From: an uncultured Bacilli bacterium
Lineage (GTDB): Bacteria > Bacillota_I > Bacilli_A > RF39 > UBA660
Length of the DNA stretch: 35,014 nucleotides
NCBI GenBank assembly: GCA_910587535.1
Contig: CAJUKM010000006.1
Span: 1-35,014, forward strand
Direction: 5' to 3'
Below the pieces are notes generated by a model. The model worked only from the letters and a program-made list of their open reading frames with translations, had not been told where the DNA came from and ran no database searches. Positions 15,431-23,683 of this stretch are shown one piece after another. Every line of letters begins with the position of its first letter. Positions within the stretch are counted from its first letter, which is position 1. The position numbers and the translations under genes were made by a program.

Positions 15431-16846
15431 ATGAAAAAAAGTTTTAAAAGATTGGCGTTAGCAACTGCATTCTCACTATGTTTAATTGGAAAAATAGATG
15501 CAGCTACTTTAGCCGTTGGGAGCGGATCGACACCTGCCGGTGCATCGAAGAGTATTGGAGTAGAACTTAGAGACTCCGATCTCGGAGAATACGACAAAGT
15601 AGAATTCCAGTTATCAGTAACGGGAACAGATTTAGTAGAGATCGACAACGTTAAAATTGTCGGATTAGATTTCGGTGTGACTTCTGGTCCTAATGGAGAG
15701 ACTATTTACACTTTTTCAGGTAATCAGCAAACTGCAAATAACAAGTTGATAGCGACTACTGGAACTATTTCCTTTAAAACAGCTCCAGAGTTGAGTACAA
15801 ATTTTAAAATAACACCCACTAACGTTAAATTTTATAAAGGTGGTACTCCCTTTGCCGTTGGAGAAGCGGGAATTAAGGTTATTGAAGGTACTGTTAAATA
15901 TGAAAAGCCTAAATCTACTGAAGCATTTTTAACTTCTCTTAAGGTCAGCCAGGGAACTTTGAGCCCAGAATTTTCAAAAGATGTAATGGAATATACAGTC
16001 CAAGTCAAAGATACCATTAACTCGATCAGATTTACTGCAGATTCGAGTTTAGGTTCGACTAAGACAGGAACTGGCTCAAAAACTCTAGAGATGGGAGAAA
16101 ACGAACATGAAATAGTAGTCACGGCAGAAGATGGCGTCACTAAAAACACTTATAAGATTAAGATTATAAGAGGCGAAATAGCTGAACCTAGTGCCTATTT
16201 AAAAAAGCTAGACATAAACAACATAGGAGTTGAATTGAGTCCGGAATTCGATTCTAAAAACAACAAATATACGGTTAAAGTCGGAAAAGACATAACAGAA
16301 CTGAATTTTAAATATGAAACAGAAGATCCTCTAGCAGAGGTGACAATCGAAGGAAATGAAAAATTTATCGAAGGAGAAAACGTCGTCAAGATAAAAGTGT
16401 TATCTTCTAATAAAGAAGAAGAACAGATTTATGAAATTACTGTAATCAAAGAAGAAGAAAAAGAAGAAGACGATTCCTCAACTCCTACAAAAGATGACGA
16501 AGAAGAGAAAGAAAAAAAGAAAAATCCATGGCTTCTTGTATTAATAGGAGCAATAGTAGTATTGATAGTCGGTGGAGTTTCATTCTTATTGTTTAAAAAG
16601 AAAAAACCTAATGACAAAAATAAGAACAAGAGTTCAAAAGGAAAAGATGCAACAATAACAGTTAAAGAAGGATCAGATGACGAAGAAGAGAGTATCACCG
16701 AGAATTTAAAAAAAGAACTATACGACGATGATAGAACTCAAAACTTCGATGAAGAAGCTCTAGAACAGTTGAAGATGAGATACGGCGTAAAGGAAGAAGA
16801 ACAACTAGATAAAACGAAAGAATTTAATTTTAAGGATCTAGATTAG
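15431..16846 (+). CDS. Secreted, membrane-anchored surface protein with cadherin-like beta-sandwich domains
   Basis: 471 residues. The signal peptide covers ~1-24 (ending IDAA). An N-terminal beta-rich domain (~25-150) recalls cohesin-type folds. Two similar domains follow: ~160-240, with LTSLKVSQGTLSPEFSKD and YTVQV, and ~250-335, with LKKLDINNIGVELSPEFDSK and YTVKV. The pattern L-x-x-L, L-SPEFD, N-x-Y-T-V is that of the cadherin-like beta-sandwich (Cadherin-like/PF12733) domain. An acidic Glu/Asp/Lys spacer leads to a transmembrane segment at ~366-388 and a ~80-residue charged cytoplasmic tail. No LPxTG sorting signal is present. A tail this long inside the cell hints at an interaction partner. 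The gene follows hemW by 15 bp with an AAGGAG site, so the two are likely co-transcribed. Confidence 0.85.
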   Translation: MKKSFKRLALATAFSLCLIGKIDAATLAVGSGSTPAGASKSIGVELRDSDLGEYDKVEFQLSVTGTDLVEIDNVKIVGLDFGVTSGPNGETIYTFSGNQQTANNKLIATTGTISFKTAPELSTNFKITPTNVKFYKGGTPFAVGEAGIKVIEGTVKYEKPKSTEAFLTSLKVSQGTLSPEFSKDVMEYTVQVKDTINSIRFTADSSLGSTKTGTGSKTLEMGENEHEIVVTAEDGVTKNTYKIKIIRGEIAEPSAYLKKLDINNIGVELSPEFDSKNNKYTVKVGKDITELNFKYETEDPLAEVTIEGNEKFIEGENVVKIKVLSSNKEEEQIYEITVIKEEEKEEDDSSTPTKDDEEEKEKKKNPWLLVLIGAIVVLIVGGVSFLLFKKKKPNDKNKNKSSKGKDATITVKEGSDDEEESITENLKKELYDDDRTQNFDEEALEQLKMRYGVKEEEQLDKTKEFNFKDLD

Positions 16847-16875
16847 TCAACCAAAAAAGGTTGACTTTCTTTTTT
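16845..16875 (+). terminator. Terminator after the surface-protein gene
   Basis: The 8-bp stem AGTCAACC (16845-16852) / GGTTGACT (16859-16866) has an A6 loop and a T-rich tail. Confidence 0.88.
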
Positions 16876-16915
16876 CCATATGATAACATCATCTTAACGA
16901 ATGGAGGGATAAGAG

Positions 16916-17191
16916 ATGGCTGTTAAATTGAGACTTAAAAGAATGGGCGCTAAAGCTAAACCTTTTTACAGAATCGTAGCAGCAGATTCTAAAAGTCCGA
17001 GAGATGGACGTTTCATCGAAATCGTTGGAACATACAATCCAGTAGCAAAAGAGGACCAAATCAAAATAGACGAGGAAAAAGCTCTTAAATGGCTTAAAAA
17101 TGGTGCTCAACCTACAGACACTGTTAGAAACATGCTGAGCAAAAACGGAACTTGGGCTAAATTTAAAAACGGTAACAAAGAAGGAAAATAA
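16916..17191 (+). CDS. rpsP: 30S ribosomal protein S16
   Basis: 91 residues. S16 is an early 30S assembly protein binding the 16S 5' domain. Signature residues include VKLRLKRMGAKAKPFYRIV at the start, the RDGRFIEIVGTYNP motif and the LKWLKNGAQPTDTV stretch. A GGAGGGAT ribosome-binding site precedes the ATG. khpA starts 3 bp after its stop, as in B. subtilis; ffh, rimM and trmD, often in the same operon, are not here. Confidence 0.97.
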   Translation: MAVKLRLKRMGAKAKPFYRIVAADSKSPRDGRFIEIVGTYNPVAKEDQIKIDEEKALKWLKNGAQPTDTVRNMLSKNGTWAKFKNGNKEGK

Positions 17192-17194
17192 TAG

Positions 17195-17443
17195 ATGGAT
17201 GCCGTTAAAAATTTCACAGAAAAACTTATATTGGGTTTAGTAAAGAACAAAGACATCGTGAAGATACAAGAATTTGAAGATGAAGACGGTAACGTAATAC
17301 TAGACATAATAGTTCACAGTGATGATATGGGTACGATTATCGGAAAATCCGGATCGACGATCAAAGCTGTTAGAACTCTAGTTAACGCTTGTGCCTATAA
17401 ACAAAACTTACCCAAAATAAAAGTAAATGTGGACTCTATTTAA
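17195..17443 (+). CDS. khpA: KH-domain RNA-binding protein KhpA (YlqC)
   Basis: 82 residues making one KH domain. The RNA-binding GxxG loop is G50-K51-S52-G53 in TIIGKSGSTIKAVR. In streptococci and other Firmicutes KhpA pairs with KhpB (EloR/Jag) in RNA regulation linked to cell elongation. It is co-transcribed with rpsP, its usual partner. Its stop codon lies within the terminator stem. Confidence 0.95.
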   Translation: MDAVKNFTEKLILGLVKNKDIVKIQEFEDEDGNVILDIIVHSDDMGTIIGKSGSTIKAVRTLVNACAYKQNLPKIKVNVDSI

Positions 17444-17461
17444 ATTAAATAGAGTTTTTTT
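17433..17461 (+). terminator. Terminator of the rpsP-khpA operon
   Basis: The perfect 10-bp stem ACTCTATTTA (17433-17442) / TAAATAGAGT (17446-17455) is followed by seven T. The stem overlaps the end of khpA. Confidence 0.88.
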
Positions 17462-17488
17462 GTTGCCGTCTAATAGACGTAAAAGCGC

Positions 17489-17517
17489 TTTACTAAAGAT
17501 TTTCTTTATTATATAAT
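17489..17517 (+). promoter_or_regulatory. ftsK promoter
   Basis: TTTACT (17489-17494), 17 bp, TATAAT (17512-17517). The GGTGAAG ribosome-binding site begins at 17524, at the predicted start of transcription. A second TATAAT at 17518-17523 overlaps. Confidence 0.7.
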
Positions 17518-17535
17518 TATAATGGTGAAGTAAGT

Positions 17536-19812
17536 ATGGCAAAAAAGAAAACTAGCAAAGCTAGTACTAAAAAAAATGATTCTTACGCTGCCGAACTCTG
17601 GGGCGTTTTATTGATATTAATTGCAATCATGGGATTTGGATCTTTCGGACCAGTCGGCCACGTGATCAAAGGGTTTGCAATATTTTTGATGGGAACTTGG
17701 TATGTTATCGCATTGATCGCATGCCTCCTAACGGGAATACACATGCTCGTAAAGAGAACTACTCCTAATTATTTTAAGATGAAATTGATCGGCGTATATA
17801 TGATAGTCCTAGCACTCTTGGTATATTCACACATGGAGTATGCAATAGTAGAAAACCTAAATGGAAAAGAGATCATAGAGGCTACTATCAATACGTTTAT
17901 GGATTCTGGCATCGTCGATTCGACCGTCAACTCTGGTGGAGGAATAATCGGTGGAATTTTTACCGTCATACTGACGAAATGTTTCGCTTTCGATGGAACT
18001 AGAATAGTCCTAGTTGTAGTAGCAATACTAGGAGCGATTCTACTATTCGATTTGAATGTAAGCGATATCTTAGATTTCTTCGGCAAGATGTTCGATAAGG
18101 TTAAAATACCGGAAAGCGAATCTGATGACGAAGAAGAGAAATCTGAAGAGGAAGAAAGAGAACCTGTTAAGAAAAAATCGCTATTTGGAAAAGACAAAAA
18201 GAGAAGTATCGAAGATACTATATGTACAGAGTCTTTAGAAAACGTAAAGGTATATTCGAACATGGGTGATCTACTAAATGAGAGTCAAAACCGCCATGAA
18301 GAACAATTACAGATGAGTGTTAACCATGAACAACCTATTGAAAACGATGTGGTAAGAGAAACTCATGAACAGAAGAACTACGTTTTACCGACGTTAGATA
18401 TTTTAGATAAAGTTAAACCTATGGGAAAAGTAAACTCTACTGAGTTCCTACAATCTAATAAAGCAGCATTAGAAAGAGTTTTAGCCGATTTCCAAATCAG
18501 TGGAAGAGTTGTCGAAATTCACGAAGGTCCAGCAGTCACTCAATTTGAAGTAGAGATAAAATCTGGAACGAAAGTAAGTAGAATTACGAGCATCCATAAA
18601 GAGATAGCTTTAGCACTTGCCGCCAAAGATGTCCGAATAGAGGCTCCAATTCCTGGAAAGAGCACAGTCGGAGTAGAAATACCTAATAACAAAGTAATTC
18701 CTGTACCTATAAGAGAAGTATTGACTCATCCGACTAAAGACTCGGTTAAGGCTAATATTCCTGTTGCTTTAGGAAAAGACTTGATGGGTCAAATAAAATG
18801 GGCCGACATATCTAAGATGCCACACCTCTTAGTTGCAGGTTCAACTGGATCCGGAAAATCGGTATGTATAAATTCATTTATCGCGACTATTTTGATGACA
18901 AAAAGACCTGACGAAGTAAAATTAGTTATGGTCGATCCTAAAAAGGTAGAACTTTCAAATTATAATGGAATTCCTCATCTTTTATGGCCGGTTGTTACCG
19001 ATCCGCGAAAGGCAAGTGCCGCTTTACAAAAAGTCGTCGTGATGATGGAGCAGAGATACGATGTCTTTGCCGAAAAGAACGTCAAAAACATCGCCGGATA
19101 CAATGAATGGGTCGACGCCGAAAATGCAAAAGCAGGGCAGACTGTAGAAAACAGAATGTATTATTTAGTTGTCATAATCGATGAGTTAGCCGACTTGATG
19201 GTAGTAGCAAGTAAAGAAGTAGAAGATTCTATCATGCGTATCACACAGATGGCCCGAGCAGCTGGTATACACCTTATAGTGGCAACACAAAGACCTTCGA
19301 CAGATGTCATTACAGGAGTAGTAAAGGCAAACATTCCATCTCGTATAGCGTTTGCCGTTGCAAGCGGAATAGACTCTAGAACCATATTAGACCAAATAGG
19401 GGCAGAAAGACTCGTCGGAAAAGGTGACATGTTATATTATCCTATGGGAGCATCTGTTACAGAACGAATACAAGGAAATTTCATTTCTGATGACGAAGTA
19501 GACAGATTGATTAAACACGTATCCTCTCAAGACTTTACATCTTCTTTGCCGTCATATGACGAAGTAACAGAGACACATGTCGTCGGCGAAAACATGGATA
19601 AAGAAGAATATGACGACCCACTATATGACCAAGTAGTCGAATTTGCAGTTCAAACGGGAAAAATCAGCGCTTCATTATTACAGAGAAGATTTAAAGTGGG
19701 ATACAATAGAGCAGCTAGAATTGTCGACCTTTTAGAGGAAAGAGGAATCGTCGGTGCTCAAAACGGTTCTAAACCGCGCGAAGTGCTCGTAAAAATTGAA
19801 AATAACGACTAA
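17536..19812 (+). CDS. ftsK: DNA translocase FtsK/SpoIIIE
   Basis: 758 residues. Hexameric ATP-driven pump that moves chromosomal DNA through the closing septum. Four transmembrane segments occupy ~20-180, followed by a charged linker (~195-290). The motor domain has Walker A GSTGSGKS (~434-442) and Walker B VVIIDELADLM (~545-553). The C-terminal winged-helix gamma domain, which reads KOPS/SRS-type sequences, is seen in LLQRRFKVGYNRAARIVDLL. Length matches SpoIIIE (787 in B. subtilis). It sits directly upstream of ireB, the position alaS holds in most Firmicutes. Confidence 0.95.
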   Translation: MAKKKTSKASTKKNDSYAAELWGVLLILIAIMGFGSFGPVGHVIKGFAIFLMGTWYVIALIACLLTGIHMLVKRTTPNYFKMKLIGVYMIVLALLVYSHMEYAIVENLNGKEIIEATINTFMDSGIVDSTVNSGGGIIGGIFTVILTKCFAFDGTRIVLVVVAILGAILLFDLNVSDILDFFGKMFDKVKIPESESDDEEEKSEEEEREPVKKKSLFGKDKKRSIEDTICTESLENVKVYSNMGDLLNESQNRHEEQLQMSVNHEQPIENDVVRETHEQKNYVLPTLDILDKVKPMGKVNSTEFLQSNKAALERVLADFQISGRVVEIHEGPAVTQFEVEIKSGTKVSRITSIHKEIALALAAKDVRIEAPIPGKSTVGVEIPNNKVIPVPIREVLTHPTKDSVKANIPVALGKDLMGQIKWADISKMPHLLVAGSTGSGKSVCINSFIATILMTKRPDEVKLVMVDPKKVELSNYNGIPHLLWPVVTDPRKASAALQKVVVMMEQRYDVFAEKNVKNIAGYNEWVDAENAKAGQTVENRMYYLVVIIDELADLMVVASKEVEDSIMRITQMARAAGIHLIVATQRPSTDVITGVVKANIPSRIAFAVASGIDSRTILDQIGAERLVGKGDMLYYPMGASVTERIQGNFISDDEVDRLIKHVSSQDFTSSLPSYDEVTETHVVGENMDKEEYDDPLYDQVVEFAVQTGKISASLLQRRFKVGYNRAARIVDLLEERGIVGAQNGSKPREVLVKIENND

Positions 19813-19816
19813 GACC

Positions 19817-19845
19817 TTGTCTATATAAGAAAGATTTGTTACAAT
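19817..19845 (+). promoter_or_regulatory. ireB-ruvX-DUF1292-mltG promoter
   Basis: TTGTCT (19817-19822), 17 bp, TACAAT (19840-19845). A GAGGTGAA ribosome-binding site follows at about 19856-19863. Confidence 0.75.
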
Positions 19846-19869
19846 TAAGTGACGTGAGGTGAAGACAAA

Positions 19870-20109
19870 ATGTACGAAACTAGATTATTTAATGTCGAAG
19901 AATTAGAGACCACATTAGTTCAAAAAACTTTAGAAGAAATATATGACGCTTTAGAGGAAAGAGGATATAATCCTATCAATCAGCTAGTGGGATATCTTTT
20001 AAGTGGTGACCCTGGTTATATTTCCAGCTATAAAGATTCGCGAAAGAAAATAACGAGTTTGGATAGAGCTAAAATAATTGAGACTCTATTGAAAAATTAT
20101 ATCCGATGA
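19870..20109 (+). CDS. ireB: IreB family regulatory phosphoprotein (DUF965)
   Basis: 79 residues, full length. IreB is phosphorylated by the PASTA kinase IreK/PrkC in enterococci and tunes cephalosporin resistance. The conserved core ALEERGYNPINQLVGYLLSG and DPGYISSYKDSR are unmistakable. The Thr residues near the N-terminus (ELETTLVQKT) are in the place of the known phosphorylation sites. It overlaps ruvX by ATGA. Confidence 0.95.
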   Translation: MYETRLFNVEELETTLVQKTLEEIYDALEERGYNPINQLVGYLLSGDPGYISSYKDSRKKITSLDRAKIIETLLKNYIR

Positions 20110-20522
20110 GAATTTTAGGGCTAGACTTAGGAACAAAGACACTTGGGATTGCGATCACAGACAGTTTAGGGATGATTGCAAATCCATACAAAACATTAAA
20201 GTTCGTCGACTACGAAGAACTTATAGAGCCTTTGAAGTCTATAATAGAAGAACAGGATGTCAAAGAGATAGCTTTGGGATTACCCAAGAATATGGACAAC
20301 TCGATGGGCTTCGCATCGAAAAGGAGTACCGACTTCAAGAAAGTGCTCGAAAATCACTTGGATATACCCATAACTCTAGTAGACGAAAGATTATCGACAA
20401 TGGAAGCAGAAAAATATTTACTCGATGCAAACATGAGTAGAAAAAAGCGAAAAGGACATATAGATTCTGTCGCAGCAAGTGTCATACTAAACACTTATAT
20501 AAGAATGAAAGGAAGCAAATAA
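20106..20522 (+). CDS. ruvX: Holliday junction resolvase-like RuvX (YqgF)
   Basis: 138 residues with an RNase H-like fold. It acts in 5' pre-16S rRNA processing, as shown for YqgF, and resembles RuvC resolvases. The first strand ILGLDLGTKTLGIAITD carries the catalytic Asp (D7), and the VDERLSTMEAE motif and HIDSVAAS supply the remaining acidic residues. The gene sits in the standard ireB-ruvX-DUF1292-mltG order. Confidence 0.95.
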   Translation: MRILGLDLGTKTLGIAITDSLGMIANPYKTLKFVDYEELIEPLKSIIEEQDVKEIALGLPKNMDNSMGFASKRSTDFKKVLENHLDIPITLVDERLSTMEAEKYLLDANMSRKKRKGHIDSVAASVILNTYIRMKGSK

Positions 20523-20525
20523 AAA

Positions 20526-20825
20526 ATGGAAGAAAATAAAAATGTATTTACGATGACAAATGATAAAGGAGAAAGCGTCAAATGTGAAGTTATTTTAACT
20601 ATCGACTCCGACGAATTTAAAAATAATTACCTCGTATATACAGATCACACTATGGATGAGAACAACAACATAAGAACTTACGCTAGCATTTACGATCCTA
20701 CTGGAGCTAATCTGGAATTAAAACCCATAACTACAGATGAAGAATGGGATATGATAGAAAGTGTATTAGCTAGTGCTCAAAAACAGGTGATTAAAGAAAG
20801 CATGGAGAACAAAGAAGATAACTGA
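20526..20825 (+). CDS. DUF1292 protein (YrzB family)
   Basis: 99 residues, acidic and soluble. It shows the family pattern of an N-terminal beta region (FTMTNDKGESVKCEVILT), the segment YLVYTDHTMDENNNI, and then EWDMIESVLA. The function of DUF1292 is unknown. The gene lies 3 bp after ruvX and 1 bp before mltG, as in other Firmicutes. Confidence 0.9.
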   Translation: MEENKNVFTMTNDKGESVKCEVILTIDSDEFKNNYLVYTDHTMDENNNIRTYASIYDPTGANLELKPITTDEEWDMIESVLASAQKQVIKESMENKEDN

Positions 20826-20826
20826 T

Positions 20827-21900
20827 ATGAAGAAAAAACGCATTATTCTTACCGCTGTCGGTATCTTCCTTTTTTTATTTATAGCGGCTATCGGAACTTC
20901 TCTATACATCTATTTTGACGGTCTGAAAGCGATCGACAAAAATGCCAAAGAAAATGTCAGTTTTGAAATAAAAGAAGGAGAAGCAACGAGCAAAATCATC
21001 GCCAACCTAAAGGAAACAGGACTAATCAAAAACGAATTAGCTTTAAAGATATATTCTAAGTTAAATCCTGGCATACCAAAAGCTGGATCTTATATATTTA
21101 CAAAAAGTATGACGCCAGTGGAGATATATAAAAACATCTTAAACGGCAAAGTGACATACGATACAGTTTGGGTAACTTTTGTAGAGGGAAAAAGACTATC
21201 CTACATTGCAGATGTAATAAGCAAAAACTTTGAATTTTCTAAAGAAACTGTACTAGCTAGATTGGACGACAAAGAATACATAAAAACTTTGATTAAAAAA
21301 TACGATTTTCTTACTGAAGACATCTTGAAAGAAGGAATTTATCATCCTCTAGAGGGATATCTATTTCCAGATACGTACGAATTTTTATCGAGTGTAACTT
21401 TAGACGAAATAATAGAAAAGATGCTAGACAACACAGCCTCTAAACTCTCTAAATATCAAACAGAAATCGACGCAAGTCCATATAGCATTCACGAACTATT
21501 AACACTTTCTTCCATAGTCGAATTAGAAGGTGCAAGAAGCAAAGATAGAGAGGGCGTCGCAGGAGTATTTTATAATAGATTAGAAAGAGGAGAAACTCTA
21601 GGAAGTGACGTAACTACCTATTATGCCGTAGGTAAAGACTTTAACGTCGACTTATCTTGGGATGATATAAACTCGTGTAATGCCTATAATACTAGGGGAA
21701 CTTATGTTAAAAAGCTTCCTATCGGGCCGATTGCAACGGCTAGCTTAAATTCACTACAAGCCACTATTAAACCTGCAAAACACGACTATCTATTCTTCGT
21801 GGCAGACAAAAACGGCAAGACATACTTTAGTAAAACCAACAGTGAGCACATAAATACAGTTTCCAGACTCAAAAAAGAAGGTTTATGGTACGAATATTGA
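20827..21900 (+). CDS. mltG: Endolytic murein transglycosylase MltG
   Basis: 357 residues. A membrane-bound lytic transglycosylase that cuts new glycan strands and sets their length. One transmembrane segment lies at ~6-28, then an SLT-like region and the YceG domain. The likely catalytic Glu is E232 in LSSIVELEG, equivalent to the conserved Glu of the family. The DREGVAGVFYNRLERG, GPIATASLNSLQA and HDYLFFVADKNG motifs are all present. It ends the ireB operon at a strong terminator. Confidence 0.95.
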   Translation: MKKKRIILTAVGIFLFLFIAAIGTSLYIYFDGLKAIDKNAKENVSFEIKEGEATSKIIANLKETGLIKNELALKIYSKLNPGIPKAGSYIFTKSMTPVEIYKNILNGKVTYDTVWVTFVEGKRLSYIADVISKNFEFSKETVLARLDDKEYIKTLIKKYDFLTEDILKEGIYHPLEGYLFPDTYEFLSSVTLDEIIEKMLDNTASKLSKYQTEIDASPYSIHELLTLSSIVELEGARSKDREGVAGVFYNRLERGETLGSDVTTYYAVGKDFNVDLSWDDINSCNAYNTRGTYVKKLPIGPIATASLNSLQATIKPAKHDYLFFVADKNGKTYFSKTNSEHINTVSRLKKEGLWYEY

Positions 21901-21917
21901 CCAAGCCCTTTTTGCAT

Positions 21918-21938
21918 AAACCACTTAAGTGGTTTTTT
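21918..21938 (+). terminator. Terminator after mltG
   Basis: AAACCAC (21918-21924) / GTGGTTT (21929-21935) with a TTAA loop and trailing T run. Confidence 0.88.
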
Positions 21939-21939
21939 A

Positions 21940-21968
21940 TTGACAAAATTCATAATGTTTAATATAAT
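21940..21968 (+). promoter_or_regulatory. Perfect consensus promoter for the hydrolase-like gene
   Basis: TTGACA (21940-21945), 17 bp, TATAAT (21963-21968): both boxes match the sigma-A consensus exactly, the only such case I saw in this window. The ribosome-binding site is AGGGGAG at about 21984-21990. Confidence 0.88.
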
Positions 21969-21997
21969 AACACCCGTTAAAAAAGGGGAGAATAGGA

Positions 21998-23014
21998 ATG
22001 GGAACCATAAAACACCATAAAAAGTGGGATTTACAAAACAATGTCTGGAAAGACGTGGAAAGTGGCGAAAAAGGAAAAGCTCTTTCAACTGTTTCTTATA
22101 GTGATATAATAAACTCACAAAACCGCCAATTCAACTATATAGTAATTGCAAATGGATATAGAGTAGAAAATATTACAAAAAATCCTAATGCCGTTTCAGA
22201 TCGCACAGCCCATATTTCAAATGTTATTAAATATTTTAGTAATCTTAGAGAAAATTATAAAATAGAAATGATTTTAATCGATAACGATGCTCCGCTTACC
22301 GAACAAAGTAAAGCTATTGCTGAATATATAGATACATTATCGAGAAGAATAGATGCTAAGACAGTCAACTTTTTAGGATTTTCAAAATGTGGAGTCATCG
22401 CTGTCGATATGATTAAATACTTTAAAGATCCTAGAAGTTTCGTAAAAACACGTATTTACAGCATTTCTTCACCTTACGAAGGAACATTGATTGCTTCTCC
22501 AAAACTTTTAGAAATAGAAGTAAAAAAGATGGTTGAAGCAAAATTGGGACAGGGTAGATTCAGTAGTGAGGTATATAAAGCCGTAATGGGAATTTTCTTT
22601 GACAACTTTAGTAATTCGCACATGGATCTAGATATAGCAGTTCCAGGTGGCGTTACAGATGATCTGAAACCTTTTTACGATCCATCGTTTCTAGAAAATG
22701 CTCTCTCTAGTCAGAATTTAAAGAGTCTAGGACTGATATCACATTATAGAAACATATGCACAACTATAACAGAAGATACTTTAAAAGAAGCTATTAAAAG
22801 TGGAAACTTAGCATCGCTAGGGCTTTGTATCTTAAACGATTGCCTATTTGATGGTAAAGGAGATGGAATAGTACCACTATCATCACAGAGAAAAATAGAT
22901 GATGTATTTAATACTTCTAGTATAATAATACCTTCCACTCATAATTCGATGGAAATAAAAAAGGGACGCACTTTAATATTAGATGAAGTACGTCAGAGAA
23001 TTGAAAAAAGTTAA
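21998..23014 (+). CDS. Alpha/beta-hydrolase-like protein with unusual nucleophile elbow
   Basis: 338 residues, no signal peptide or membrane segment, so cytoplasmic. The layout suggests an alpha/beta-hydrolase: strand NYIVIANGY near residue 50, strand TVNFLGFSKCG at ~122-132 with S129 as likely nucleophile, D289 in GKGDGIVPLS and H315 in STHNSM. The last two match the acid and histidine regions of lipase-like enzymes (GDGVV, HxxM). The usual elbow GxSxG is here GFSKCG, with Cys at the position of the second Gly. The stretch SISSPYEG is also reminiscent of lipases. Substrate unknown. It separates mltG from trmR, which are adjacent in B. subtilis, and it has its own strong promoter. Confidence 0.7.
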   Translation: MGTIKHHKKWDLQNNVWKDVESGEKGKALSTVSYSDIINSQNRQFNYIVIANGYRVENITKNPNAVSDRTAHISNVIKYFSNLRENYKIEMILIDNDAPLTEQSKAIAEYIDTLSRRIDAKTVNFLGFSKCGVIAVDMIKYFKDPRSFVKTRIYSISSPYEGTLIASPKLLEIEVKKMVEAKLGQGRFSSEVYKAVMGIFFDNFSNSHMDLDIAVPGGVTDDLKPFYDPSFLENALSSQNLKSLGLISHYRNICTTITEDTLKEAIKSGNLASLGLCILNDCLFDGKGDGIVPLSSQRKIDDVFNTSSIIIPSTHNSMEIKKGRTLILDEVRQRIEKS

Positions 23015-23039
23015 GAAAGAACTTATAAATTTTTAAAAT

Positions 23040-23068
23040 TTGATTTAAAAATCGACATGTGGTATAAT
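23040..23068 (+). promoter_or_regulatory. trmR-trhP1-trhP2 promoter
   Basis: TTGATT (23040-23045), 17 bp, TATAAT (23063-23068), with TGG before the -10 (extended form). GGTGA begins at 23078. Confidence 0.82.
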
Positions 23069-23089
23069 CCATATGTTGGTGATTTTTAA

Positions 23090-23683
23090 ATGAAAGAAAC
23101 TATTTTAGAGATGGAAAAATATGCCAAAGAGTATAATGTTCCGATCATGGAAAAAGAATCGATCAAATTCATAATGAACTATATTAAATTAAATAACGTA
23201 AAGAAAATTTTAGAAATCGGAACCGCCATCGGTTACAGTGGTATCTTAATGGTCAGTGCTGCTGAAGGGGTAGAGTTGACAACTATCGAAAGAGATGAAA
23301 AAAGATACATGGAAGCCGTTAAAAATGTTAAAAAATGCGGCTTAGAAAAACAGATAGAAATCGTTTTCCAAGATGCTCATGAAGTAAATTTAATCGGTCG
23401 CAGTTACGATCTCATACTGATAGATGCAGCTAAAGCTCAAAATATCAAATTCTTTGAAAAATTTAGTCATTATTTAAATCCAAATGGAGTTATAATATGT
23501 GACAACATAAACTTTCACGGCTTAGTCGGAAACAGAGATGACACCATGTCTAAAAACTTAAACAGCCTAGTTGCAAAAATAGAAGATTTCATCGTATTTT
23601 TAAAATCGAATAAAGAATATACGACGAAGTTTTATGATAAAGGTGATGGCCTCAGTGTCAGTTATAAGAACAAAGATGAATAA
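23090..23683 (+). CDS. trmR: tRNA 5-hydroxyuridine methyltransferase TrmR (YrrM)
   Basis: 197 residues. SAM-dependent O-methyltransferase that turns ho5U34 into mo5U34 in tRNAs reading four-codon boxes, in B. subtilis. The SAM motif ILEIGTAIGYSGI (~41-53) and the acidic TTIERDE (~64-70) are clear. LILIDAAKAQ and VIICDNINFHGLV carry the catechol-O-methyltransferase-type metal ligands. The next two genes encode the U32 hydroxylase pair that makes its substrate, which supports TrmR over a generic methyltransferase. Confidence 0.88.
   Translation: MKETILEMEKYAKEYNVPIMEKESIKFIMNYIKLNNVKKILEIGTAIGYSGILMVSAAEGVELTTIERDEKRYMEAVKNVKKCGLEKQIEIVFQDAHEVNLIGRSYDLILIDAAKAQNIKFFEKFSHYLNPNGVIICDNINFHGLVGNRDDTMSKNLNSLVAKIEDFIVFLKSNKEYTTKFYDKGDGLSVSYKNKDE

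Noticed and set aside
17466..17479. A CGTCT/AGACG hairpin upstream of ftsK
   Set aside because: A 5-bp stem with a 3-nt loop just after the rpsP-khpA terminator is too small to assign a role.
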